From the NCBI GenBank assembly GCA_002363125.1, contig DEWE01000007.1, positions 1 to 41,833 on the forward strand: a stretch of 41,833 bases of DNA, given 5' to 3'. The notes below the pieces were generated by a model. It was not told the DNA's origin. It saw nothing but the letters and a program-made list of their open reading frames with translations, and searched no databases. The position numbers and the translations under genes are program-made. Origin of the DNA: Candidatus Saccharibacteria bacterium UBA3218. Lineage in GTDB: Bacteria > Patescibacteriota > Saccharimonadia > Saccharimonadales > Saccharimonadaceae. Shown here one piece after another: positions 22,588 to 29,378 of this stretch (the stretch's first letter is position 1; each line of letters starts with the position of its first letter).

Positions 22588-23653
22588 CGTGATTAGACCA
22601 ATCTGTTGCAAGATCAAACTGTTCTGGGTTCTCGGCCGCAAAACCACCAGTATCATATACTTTACCAGGGCCAAGAGAAGTTTCTACTACAGAACAACGT
22701 GGATATAAAGATAAATTAGCCGCCACCAATACGTATCCGTCCCGATCTACTTTTACTCCATCCGCACGCACGGAATAACCGCCACCGCCACAATACCCCA
22801 TAACGATGGACATATTTAGATCGTAAAAAGTTTCTTGACGTAGCACAGTATTACCATCGGACTTTGTATAGGTATAATAATTCCGACCTTTTCCAGGAGT
22901 TAATGGATTTCTCTCTATAGCACTAGCACCCACTGCTACCACCCTTTCCACTGGTTCCCTTACTACTTCTTCAGATATCAGCTCTCTAAAGACCTCTTCG
23001 TTATCTATATACAACACATTATAGGTGCTTTTTTTCATACCGACTTCACCCAACTGTCTCACTTCAGATACGCCAGGTTCTAAATTATAATCTTTTTCAG
23101 TACGCTCATTAAACGGAATTTCTTCTTCCAACGTAAAAGTCCTACCACCATTTCTTATAATCTGGTAGACATTAGCAACACCTGTCTCGAGAAAATTATT
23201 GTTTGGTATAATTTCTATTACATCACCATCATATATCGTCAAACCAACTTCTCTTGCAATAGTTTTTGAATCTCTATTAGCCGTCATGATGTATCTGGTA
23301 ATTTTACCATCCTTTATTATCACTGGCCTTGATCTATATATATTAATAAAGAAATTGTCTGCATTAATCTCGGAATCCAAACCAGGTTCCACAACATCAC
23401 CATCATTTATAAGAATACCAGCTCTTTTTATAGCTTCAGATACTGTTTTTGCATCTGTTTTTACAGTCAACTTTTTACCCTCATCATAAAAAGTCACAAA
23501 TTTCGCCCCTTCTGCAAGATATGTGTTCTGATCATCATCACTGACGGCGGACGTCCTTCGAGTACTAATATTAATCAAAACCCCAAAAACAGCTATTATA
23601 GAAATAGCTACTACAAAACAGAGAGCCTGATCGATTTTTCTCGAAAGTCTCAT
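22577..23653 (-). CDS. RpfB/YabE-like cell-wall protein with DUF348, G5 and 3D-like domains
   Basis: 358 aa. One N-terminal membrane helix (residues about 10-30), then two DUF348 repeats (TVSEAIKRAGILINDGDVVE; TIAREVGLTIYDGDVIEII), a G5 domain (TLEEEIPFNERTEKD then GMKKSTYNVLYIDNEEVF, VVREPVERVVAVG) and a C-terminal domain with GYCGGGGYSVRADGVKVDRD, then LSLYPRCSVVE and KVYDTGGFAAENPEQFDLAT, close to the 3D domain including its aspartates. It should be anchored outside the membrane. In relatives such proteins are resuscitation-promoting or peptidoglycan lytic factors; no transglycosylase catalytic domain is visible here, so it may be regulatory or depend on the 3D domain. Leaderless promoter (23660-23665). 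Coupled by overlap to rsmA. Confidence 0.85.
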   Translation of the reverse strand: MRLSRKIDQALCFVVAISIIAVFGVLINISTRRTSAVSDDDQNTYLAEGAKFVTFYDEGKKLTVKTDAKTVSEAIKRAGILINDGDVVEPGLDSEINADNFFINIYRSRPVIIKDGKITRYIMTANRDSKTIAREVGLTIYDGDVIEIIPNNNFLETGVANVYQIIRNGGRTFTLEEEIPFNERTEKDYNLEPGVSEVRQLGEVGMKKSTYNVLYIDNEEVFRELISEEVVREPVERVVAVGASAIERNPLTPGKGRNYYTYTKSDGNTVLRQETFYDLNMSIVMGYCGGGGYSVRADGVKVDRDGYVLVAANLSLYPRCSVVETSLGPGKVYDTGGFAAENPEQFDLATDWSNHDGI

Positions 23654-23659
23654 ACTTCT

Positions 23660-23665
23660 ATTATA
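23660..23665 (-). promoter_or_regulatory. -10 box of the G5/3D gene (leaderless)
   Basis: Minus-strand TGATATAAT ending 6 nt before the ATG at 23653. It lies downstream of the small RNA terminator, so the gene does not depend on the sRNA promoter. Confidence 0.65.
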
Positions 23666-23698
23666 TCACACTTATGGCAAAAAGTCCACCCCTGTCAC

Positions 23699-23838
23699 TA
23701 AAAAACTCGCCCTTAAGCGAGGTACTCATTAATTCAATTTCTAGGCGGGAACCCACTCAATTTAGTCAAAACAGCTCTACACTCTCCACCCTTCTTAGAT
23801 TTGGGCTACTTTCAACGTCGGATCTAGTCCAAACCTGA
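23699..23838 (-). ncRNA. Candidate small non-coding RNA, about 140 nt
   Basis: An isolated unit in a 364-nt intergenic stretch (23654-24017) that otherwise lacks a gene. Minus strand: promoter TTGACA (23865-23870), 16-nt spacer, TAAAAT (23843-23848) preceded by TGC; terminator CTCGC-TTAAGG-GCGAG plus TTTTTT at 23721-23699. No ORF with a ribosome site fits inside. It can form a 7-bp stem GGTTTGG/CCAAATC with a 3-bp CTA/TAG extension near its 5' end, a GGTGG/CCGCC pairing and a GTGGG/CCCGC alternative. I did not recognise it as SRP RNA, RNase P RNA, 6S RNA or tmRNA; a divergent version of one cannot be excluded. Confidence 0.65.
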
Positions 23839-23842
23839 TCTT

Positions 23843-23870
23843 ATTTTAGCATAGGCAAAATGTATGTCAA
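23843..23870 (-). promoter_or_regulatory. Promoter of the candidate small RNA
   Basis: TTGACA, 16-nt spacer, TAAAAT with upstream TGC on the minus strand. Confidence 0.75.
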
Positions 23871-24005
23871 CCTTGTTTTTTAAAAATATTTATGGTTTAA
23901 TTTGTTTTATTTATTTCGAATTTTACAGAGGTAAACCTAAAAAACCGAACAAACCAAACTTGACAAACGCCAAAAGAATTTTTTAATTATAATAGTTAGT
24001 TGTGC

Positions 24006-24011
24006 TATAAT
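24006..24011 (+). promoter_or_regulatory. -10 box of the CPTC membrane gene (decides start)
   Basis: TGTGCTATAAT ending 6 nt before ATG at 24018. An upstream in-frame TTG at 24000 would place the promoter inside the gene, so 24018 is the start. Confidence 0.7.
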
Positions 24012-24017
24012 TTTCGT

Positions 24018-24629
24018 ATGAATTGGAGGAAATGGCTAGACGAATTTGCTTTAGCTGGCAAAGGGATCTTACTTGCTACAAGAGAAAAACGTTTTTGGCG
24101 TGGTTTTATCCCATCTTTTCTATTTTTTAGCCTACTTATGAACCTTCTATCTGGTGGGTTCTCTAAATTTGAACTCATCTCGGCACTTGGATTTCCAAAC
24201 TGTCTCCAAATATTCTGGCAAAGCTTCATTGCAATATTCGGAGTTAACCAACCATTCTTGGATTGGTTACCGATTTTCGCTATATCTATTCTGCAAGGCA
24301 CACTGATTGGCCTAATTGTTTTCTTATGGAACAAGAAAAAACAAAATTCAGCCAATCTAGAAAAAGCCGGCATCATTACCGGACTAATCGCCCTAGGCGC
24401 CGGCTGTCCTACTTGTGGTACAACTCTACTCACGCCACTGCTAGGAGCAATATTTTCTACTGGTGGCCTAGCTATCACCGGCACAATCTCCACTATTATT
24501 ACTTGGCTAGCCATTATCATCGCAATTTTATCTTTAAAGCGGCTCGGAGTAGAAAGTTATGCTACAATAATTAATGAAAAATATCTCTCAAAAAGAGTAA
24601 AAAAGGAGGATAGTGAAAAAAACAATTAG
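24018..24629 (+). CDS. Polytopic membrane protein with a CPTC motif
   Basis: 203 aa with about four to five membrane segments (residues about 30-48, 55-75, 84-104, 115-145, 148-172). The motif GAGCPTCGTTLLTPLLGA places Cys130 and Cys133 in or beside a membrane segment; Cys62 is the only other cysteine. CxxC in a membrane is a hallmark of thiol-disulfide exchange proteins such as DsbB, VKOR and CcdA/DsbD, but I cannot align it to any of these. The stop overlaps the start of the DsbA-like gene by 17 nt, so the two should be expressed together. The role of redox partner for that protein is inference. A basic C-terminus (YLSKRVKKEDSEKNN) is probably inside. Confidence 0.7.
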   Translation: MNWRKWLDEFALAGKGILLATREKRFWRGFIPSFLFFSLLMNLLSGGFSKFELISALGFPNCLQIFWQSFIAIFGVNQPFLDWLPIFAISILQGTLIGLIVFLWNKKKQNSANLEKAGIITGLIALGAGCPTCGTTLLTPLLGAIFSTGGLAITGTISTIITWLAIIIAILSLKRLGVESYATIINEKYLSKRVKKEDSEKNN

Positions 24630-25305
24630 GGTAGTTGGATTAATCATTGTGGTTTTCCTTATTTTTGTGGCAATAATTAGTAGTATTCTAATTAAACCAT
24701 CCAACTCAGACAAAATCTGGGACGATGCTATGACCATAGGTAACCCAGAAGCAAAAAATTATTTTATAGTTTACTCTGACTTAGTTTGTCCTTATTGCAT
24801 AGCTTTTGAAAATGCTATTGTTGAACACGAGGAGGACTTCCTGAAGTATATTGAGGAAAATGATATTCTATTTGAGATCAGGCTGTCCGACTTTCTCTAT
24901 GAATATGGCGAGACTAACCCTATAAGTTCTAGACATTCTGCACTTGGTGCGTATTGTGCAAAAAACGAAGGTAAGTTCTGGGACTACTACAACCTTGCTG
25001 TATCCACCATTTGGAATGATTATTTTAAAGCTTCTGGCAAATCTGCTGTCTCAAAAATGACAAAATTAGATAAAGATTATTGGATAAATATCGGTAAAGA
25101 AATTGGCCTTGGCGAGAGTTTCGAAAACTGTGTTAGAAACGAAGACACTCTAGATGAGATAATCTCCAATGCAGCCAAAACCGCTAAACACTCTAGAGGT
25201 ATGCCATATTTCAAATTCAATAATTACGATACATCGGGTTTTGATCTTTCTTGGGGTTGGGAATACGTCCTTATGTTCTTCCAAGCTGGATTAGATAATA
25301 AATAG
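24613..25305 (+). CDS. DsbA-like thiol:disulfide oxidoreductase, membrane-anchored
   Basis: 230 aa from GTG, preceded by GGAGG. One N-terminal membrane helix (residues about 7-27) then a thioredoxin fold with active site CPYC (Cys59-Pro-Tyr-Cys62) in SDLVCPYCIAFENAIVE, a helical insertion and the cis-proline loop RGMPYFKF (residues about 195-202). This matches the DSBA-like/thioredoxin_4 group that introduces disulfides in exported proteins. Two further cysteines at residues about 116 and 176 in the helical domain could form a structural disulfide. Overlap with the CPTC protein suggests a redox pair. Ends in the inverted repeat shared with rarA. Confidence 0.87.
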   Translation: MKKTIRVVGLIIVVFLIFVAIISSILIKPSNSDKIWDDAMTIGNPEAKNYFIVYSDLVCPYCIAFENAIVEHEEDFLKYIEENDILFEIRLSDFLYEYGETNPISSRHSALGAYCAKNEGKFWDYYNLAVSTIWNDYFKASGKSAVSKMTKLDKDYWINIGKEIGLGESFENCVRNEDTLDEIISNAAKTAKHSRGMPYFKFNNYDTSGFDLSWGWEYVLMFFQAGLDNK

Positions 25306-25406
25306 GTAAGAATTTTCTAAGTGTGTTCTGTAGAACATGAAGACTTAGCCAGAGCGGCTTGGGAGCTGCTGTCCGAAGGACGCGCCTTAGAAAATCTTAC
25401 CTATTT
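25300..25406. repeat. Inverted repeat at the convergent ends of the DsbA-like gene and rarA
   Basis: Arms 25300-25321 and 25386-25406 are reverse complements with a single 1-nt indel. The TAG stop of each gene falls at the same place in each arm. The 64-nt core carries three small hairpins (TGTTCT/AGAACA; AGCC/GGCT; GTCC-GAA-GGAC), so the whole could fold as a cloverleaf. It shares CTTGGGA...CCGAAGG with the element in dus. Confidence 0.82.
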
Positions 25407-26579
25407 ATCGAATATCTTATTATGTCTAATATTATCAGGTAAATAATTCTTATCCAAGTGGAACCCAGCCTCCCACTTTTGACCTTTGCCGTAACCTAAA
25501 TCTTTCATTAATTTTGTTGGTGCATTCCGAAGCCATATCGGAACCGGCTCATTTGGAGTTTTTCTAGCTAAATCTTGTGCCGCATACCAGGCGTCTGTCG
25601 TAGCGCGACTCTTCTTCGATTTTGCCAAAGCCACACATGTATGCGCCAAAATTAATCCCGACTCCGGCATACCAACTCTCTCCACGGCCTGAAAACAAGC
25701 CGTCGCAAGACTAAGCGCCCCATTACCAGCCAATCCAATATCTTCCGAAGCAAATATCACCATCCGTCTAGCAATAAACTTAGGGTCTTCCCCAGCTTGC
25801 ACCATTCTTGCTAAATAATATAATGCCGCATCCACATCCGATCCTCGCATTGATTTTATAAACGCCGAAATCGTATCATAATGTTTATCGCCTTTCTTGT
25901 CGTAACCAGGCATTTTTTTACCGGCAGCTTCAAACACAATTTCCTCGTCTACTTTTTCCGCCAAAGACAAAGCCAACTCTAAATCACCCAAAGCAGACCT
26001 TGCATCACCACCAGACATCTCTGCAATCAAATCCAAAGCTTTTTTCGAAACTCGCTTCGTAGCTTTTTCAGTTTTTATTGCGCGTTTCAAAACTTCCAAA
26101 ATTGCATCTTTACTTAGCGGCTTCACTACTACTACTCTAGATCTAGAAAGTAGCGGTGAAATTACTTCAAAAGACGGGTTCTCCGTAGTAGCACCAATCA
26201 AGATAATCAATCCAGACTCCACATGTGGCAAAAAGGCATCTTGCTGCGCCTTATTGAATCTATGAATTTCATCCACAAATAAAATCGTCCTAGTTTTTAG
26301 ATTCCAATTCAATTTTGCCCTTGCAACTACTTCCTCAACGTCCTTTTTGCCAGCAGTCACTGCCGAAATCTCAACAAAGTCCGCCTTGAATTCATGCGCC
26401 AATATCCGCGCTAATGTTGTTTTACCAGTACCAGGTGGCCCCCAAAAAATCAAATTCACTGGTTCACCCTTTTTCACAATTTCCGTTAAAATCTTTCCAT
26501 CGCCGATAATTTCATCTTGACCCAAAACATCAGATAATTTTTGTGGGCGCATCCTCTCTGCTAACGGTACTCTATTCAT
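25401..26579 (-). CDS. rarA: Replication-associated recombination protein A, AAA+ ATPase
   Basis: 392 aa. Clamp-loader-like AAA+ ATPase (RarA/MgsA/WRNIP1). Walker A GPPGTGKTTLARILA (residues about 47-61), Walker B LFVDEIHRFNKAQQDA, sensor 1 LIGATTENPSFEVISPLLSR, sensor 2 SGGDARSALGDLELAL and the C-terminal MRGSDVDAALYYLARMVQAG domain. It acts at stalled replication forks. TATAAT at 26587-26592 ends 7 nt before ATG, so leaderless. Its 3' end is in the inverted repeat at 25300-25406. Confidence 0.95.
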   Translation of the reverse strand: MNRVPLAERMRPQKLSDVLGQDEIIGDGKILTEIVKKGEPVNLIFWGPPGTGKTTLARILAHEFKADFVEISAVTAGKKDVEEVVARAKLNWNLKTRTILFVDEIHRFNKAQQDAFLPHVESGLIILIGATTENPSFEVISPLLSRSRVVVVKPLSKDAILEVLKRAIKTEKATKRVSKKALDLIAEMSGGDARSALGDLELALSLAEKVDEEIVFEAAGKKMPGYDKKGDKHYDTISAFIKSMRGSDVDAALYYLARMVQAGEDPKFIARRMVIFASEDIGLAGNGALSLATACFQAVERVGMPESGLILAHTCVALAKSKKSRATTDAWYAAQDLARKTPNEPVPIWLRNAPTKLMKDLGYGKGQKWEAGFHLDKNYLPDNIRHNKIFDK

Positions 26580-26586
26580 AATATAT

Positions 26587-26592
26587 ATTATA
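26587..26592 (-). promoter_or_regulatory. -10 box of rarA (leaderless)
   Basis: Minus-strand TATAAT ending 7 nt before ATG in a very AT-rich tract. Confidence 0.5.
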
Positions 26593-26634
26593 TATAAATA
26601 TAATTTTTTTAAAAACCTTTATGCTATAATTAAA

Positions 26635-26640
26635 TCATAT
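26635..26640 (+). promoter_or_regulatory. -10 box of the DUF4282-like gene
   Basis: ATGCTATAAT about 17 nt upstream of a GGAG-containing ribosome site before ATG 26658, giving a short leader. Confidence 0.55.
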
Positions 26641-26657
26641 TAATAAAGGAGTATCCT

Positions 26658-27107
26658 ATGTCCGATTATGAGACATATAAAGTGCTAACCGATGTTAGCA
26701 ATAGTAATTACTTAACAACTGCAACCAGCGAAGCAGAAGGATTTTATGTCTGGTTTATTATTGCTGGCCTACTTGCAATAATCGGTGGCATCCTTACTTA
26801 CTTCTTATTTGTTAAAAGCAAAACTGAACCAAAAAGTAAATTCTTAAAATGGCTCAAAGACTTCCTCAACTTCAAAGTCATGTTAATCGAGCCAATACTT
26901 AAAGTAATTTACTATATCTGTACTATCGGCGTCATTTTAATGTCGTTCGGTTTTCTCGGATACGGTGCTACCGGCGTATTAACATTCTTTATAACCTTAG
27001 TACTAGGTCCAGTTCTAGTTCGTCTTGGCTATGAATTTACCATGATGTTTATTATGATCTGGCATAATACTAAAGATATAGCAGAAAACACCGATAAGAA
27101 GAAATAG
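26658..27107 (+). CDS. Small membrane protein, DUF4282-like
   Basis: 149 aa, three hydrophobic segments: residues about 30-50, 77-100 and 102-125. The second half (FKVMLIEPILKVIYYICTIG, then FFITLVLGPVLVRLGYEFTM, MFIMIWHNTKDIAEN) fits the DUF4282 pattern of a IKxIYxL helix and a LGPLxxRxxxE helix followed by an amphipathic end. Function of this family is unknown. GGAG ribosome site before ATG, strong terminator after. It is upstream of the tRNA genes but on the opposite strand. Confidence 0.65.
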   Translation: MSDYETYKVLTDVSNSNYLTTATSEAEGFYVWFIIAGLLAIIGGILTYFLFVKSKTEPKSKFLKWLKDFLNFKVMLIEPILKVIYYICTIGVILMSFGFLGYGATGVLTFFITLVLGPVLVRLGYEFTMMFIMIWHNTKDIAENTDKKK

Positions 27108-27122
27108 TTATCATTCTTGAAA

Positions 27123-27149
27123 AATCCCCTCATTAGGAGGGGATTTTTT
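27123..27149 (+). terminator. Terminator after the DUF4282-like gene
   Basis: AATCCCCTC, 5-nt loop, GAGGGGATT then TTTT, 16 nt after the stop codon. Confidence 0.9.
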
Positions 27150-27183
27150 GCTCTGTAAAAATCTGCCTCACCTGCGGATACTC

Positions 27184-27212
27184 AAAAAACCGAAAGTAAA
27201 CTTTCGGTTTTT
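27184..27212. terminator. Terminator of the tRNA operon, possibly bidirectional
   Basis: AAAACCGAAAG pairs with CTTTCGGTTTT around a TAAA loop. On the minus strand it is followed by a T-run and lies 12 nt past tRNA-Lys. Confidence 0.85.
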
Positions 27213-27223
27213 ATTCGCATCCT

Positions 27224-27300
27224 TGGTGAGTCGGGAGGGGCTCGAACCCTCGACACCGGGCTTAAAAGGCCCGTGCTCTAACCAGCTGAGCTACCGACCC
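27224..27300 (-). tRNA. tRNA-Lys(UUU)
   Basis: Minus strand: acceptor GGGTCGG/CCGACTC, D-arm GCTCAGCTGGTTAGAGC, anticodon loop CTTTTAA (UUU), T-arm with GGTTCGAGC, and an encoded CCA end (27224-27226). Third gene of the Phe-Val-Lys operon. Confidence 0.97.
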
Positions 27301-27325
27301 AAATTTTTAACTACCACCGAAGATG

Positions 27326-27402
27326 TGGTGGGCGATACAGGAGTCGAACCTGTGACCTCGTCTACGTCAAAGACGCGCTCTAGCCAACTGAGCTAACCGC
27401 CC
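27326..27402 (-). tRNA. tRNA-Val(GAC)
   Basis: Minus strand: acceptor GGGCGGT/ATCGCCC, D-arm GCTCAGTTGGCTAGAGC, anticodon stem CGTCT/AGACG with loop TTGACGT (GAC), T-loop GGTTCGACT, CCA encoded. The middle gene of the operon. Confidence 0.96.
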
Positions 27403-27413
27403 GAATCGTCGCA

Positions 27414-27489
27414 TGGTGGTTCCGGCTGGACTTGAACCAGCGACACAAGGCTCTTCAGGCCTCTGCTCTACCAACTGAGCTACAGAACC
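27414..27489 (-). tRNA. tRNA-Phe(GAA)
   Basis: Minus strand: acceptor GGTTCTG/CGGAACC, D-arm GCTCAGTTGGTAGAGC, anticodon stem GAGGC/GCCTT with loop CTGAAGA (GAA), T-loop GGTTCAAGT, CCA encoded. It is first in the operon; the -10 at 27499-27504 puts the transcript start only a few nt before the mature 5' end. Confidence 0.97.
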
Positions 27490-27498
27490 AATATGCGT

Positions 27499-27504
27499 AT
27501 TATA
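27499..27504 (-). promoter_or_regulatory. -10 box of the tRNA operon
   Basis: Minus-strand TATGCTATAAT about 9 nt before the tRNA-Phe 5' end, back to back with the hisS promoter. Confidence 0.7.
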
Positions 27505-27516
27505 GCATACTTATGA

Positions 27517-27522
27517 TATAAT
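27517..27522 (+). promoter_or_regulatory. -10 box of hisS (leaderless)
   Basis: TATGATATAAT ending 7 nt before the ATG at 27530. Confidence 0.7.
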
Positions 27523-27529
27523 TTAAAGT

Positions 27530-28834
27530 ATGAAAAAATTAAATACTTCTCCAATTTCTGGCATGCAAGAACTTCTTCCAGAAGAGCAAGCCATTTTTAA
27601 TAATATTAAAAATAAAATTGCTGAAGTATATCATCAGCACGGTTATATAGATATAGAAACACCCACTATAGAACGAACTGAAATTTTGCTAGCCAAAGCT
27701 GGCGGTGACACCGAAAAGCAAATTTATAAAGTAGTCAAAACCGCCGAATCCGCCGACGAAGCAGACCAAGCTCTCCGTTTTGATCACACCGTGCCACTAG
27801 CTCGCTATATAGTAGAACACGAAAATAATTTGAATTTTCCATTCAAAGTTTCCCAAATTGGTCTTAGTTTTCGTGGTGAACGCGCTCAAAAAGGTCGCTT
27901 CCGCGAATTTTATCAATGCGACATAGATGTCATTGGCCGCAATTCCCTACCTATAGCTTACGATACCGACGTCCTTGCTACTCTTATTTCCGCCTATAAT
28001 TCCTTCAACTTAAAAACTCCAATAGTAGCGCGTATTAATAATCGTAAAATTATCACTGGTTTACTAAATTTCTTAAACCTCCAAGAAAAGTCTAACGATA
28101 TTTACAATATCATAGATCATTCCGAGAAAGTACCTATCGAGAAAACCGAATCCGCCTTTGCCGAAATCGGTCTCACGGAAGACGAGATTAAAAAACTACT
28201 CGCCTTTATCAATCTTCACGGTGAACGCTCTTTTGTAATAAGAAATCTCGGCAATCTAAATGTTACTGATCAGACCTTCTTAGATGGTGTCGCGGAGCTA
28301 GACCAAACTATGTACCTATTAGAATCTACGGGCTTAAAATCTAATATCTCCGCTGATATGAAAATCGTTCGCGGTTTAGATTACTACACAGGTATCGTTT
28401 TTGAATTTTTCTTACCAGAATATCGCGAGATCGGATCCATCGGTGGTGGAGGACGCTATGATAATCTTGCTAGTCACTTTACTGAACAAAATTTTCCAGG
28501 AGTCGGTGGTTCCATTGGGCTCAGCCGTCTATTCTACATTTTAAATGAATATAATTTATTACCAAAAGATAACGCAAAAATTCTTAACTATGCCATTATC
28601 CCAATTTCAGAAAATGAATACGACTTCGCTTTTAAGCTTGCAGACAAAATCAATAGAAACAACCATTCGGCAACTATAGTGCTAACCGACAAAAAACTTG
28701 GCGATAAACTTACTTATGCCGCCAAACTCGCGGAAAATGGCATCGTAATCGGTGAATCTGAGGTATCTACAAATAATCTTAAAGTTAAAAACTTTACTAC
28801 TGGCGAAACTAGTGATTTTAATTTAGATGCGTAA
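27530..28834 (+). CDS. hisS: Histidyl-tRNA synthetase
   Basis: 434 aa. Class II synthetase. PISGMQELLPEEQAIFNN start, motif 1 around YGYIDIETPTIER-like GYIDIETPTIERTE, motif 2 FRGERAQKGRFREFYQCDID, the histidine-binding GLDYYTGIVFEFF and motif 3 SIGGGGRYDNL ... GVGGSIGLSRL. The C-terminal anticodon domain is shorter than some but present. Leaderless promoter. The last 8 nt overlap the Erm-like gene, so both are probably one transcript. Confidence 0.95.
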   Translation: MKKLNTSPISGMQELLPEEQAIFNNIKNKIAEVYHQHGYIDIETPTIERTEILLAKAGGDTEKQIYKVVKTAESADEADQALRFDHTVPLARYIVEHENNLNFPFKVSQIGLSFRGERAQKGRFREFYQCDIDVIGRNSLPIAYDTDVLATLISAYNSFNLKTPIVARINNRKIITGLLNFLNLQEKSNDIYNIIDHSEKVPIEKTESAFAEIGLTEDEIKKLLAFINLHGERSFVIRNLGNLNVTDQTFLDGVAELDQTMYLLESTGLKSNISADMKIVRGLDYYTGIVFEFFLPEYREIGSIGGGGRYDNLASHFTEQNFPGVGGSIGLSRLFYILNEYNLLPKDNAKILNYAIIPISENEYDFAFKLADKINRNNHSATIVLTDKKLGDKLTYAAKLAENGIVIGESEVSTNNLKVKNFTTGETSDFNLDA

Positions 28835-29378
28835 CCATCTCCTTTCTCAACATTTTCTAAGATCACCGCGTCTAGCACTCATTCTTATTGGCCATTCTAA
28901 TTTAAAAAAACGTGACACGGTTATAGAAATTGGTGCTGGATCCGGTGTTATTACCAGTGCCCTAGCGCATCGAGTAAATCATGTTATTGCCATCGAACCA
29001 GACCATATAACCGCTTCTAAATTACGTGAAAATCTTCGTAAAAGAAATATTGAAAACGTCGAAATCATAGAACAAGATTTTCTAAATTACGAGCTGCCAA
29101 AAACCTCATACAAAGTCTTTAGTAATCCTCCTTTTCATCTCAGCTCAAAAATTATTCACAAACTTATCGAATCAGATAATCCACCAGAATCTTTTTATCT
29201 TATCTTGCAAAAACAATTCGCTCTCAAGCTTCTAAATACCGATCGTCACTACACTTCGCAACTCGGCTTCAAGCTCATTCAAACATATCAAACCAAAATC
29301 CGTTTACCATTAAAACCCACGGATTTTACTCCACCACCAGCTGTGCCAACAGTATTCTTTGAGGCCAAGAAAATCTAG
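28827..29378 (+). CDS. Short Erm-type rRNA adenine N6-methyltransferase
   Basis: 183 aa. SAM-dependent methyltransferase of the KsgA/Erm superfamily: LLSQHFLRSPRLA (residues 5-17), SAM motif I IEIGAGSGVITSAL (33-46), acidic residue in AIEPDH, and motif IV SNPPFHLSS (99-107) where KsgA has NIPY. The NPPFHL form and the LSQHFLRSP start resemble the actinobacterial Erm group. Erm enzymes are about 240 aa, but this one stops after the catalytic domain, as does the 179-aa Erm(37) of Mycobacterium tuberculosis. It could methylate 23S rRNA and confer intrinsic macrolide-lincosamide resistance, or act on another RNA; substrate not shown. Overlaps hisS and meets the ABC exporter gene with a shared CTAG. 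Confidence 0.82.
   Translation: MRNHLLSQHFLRSPRLALILIGHSNLKKRDTVIEIGAGSGVITSALAHRVNHVIAIEPDHITASKLRENLRKRNIENVEIIEQDFLNYELPKTSYKVFSNPPFHLSSKIIHKLIESDNPPESFYLILQKQFALKLLNTDRHYTSQLGFKLIQTYQTKIRLPLKPTDFTPPPAVPTVFFEAKKI

Noticed and set aside
24005..24520. 171-codon open frame on the minus strand opposite the CPTC gene
   Set aside because: It is the mirror of a well-supported membrane protein gene with its own promoter, has no ribosome site or promoter, and low-complexity composition.
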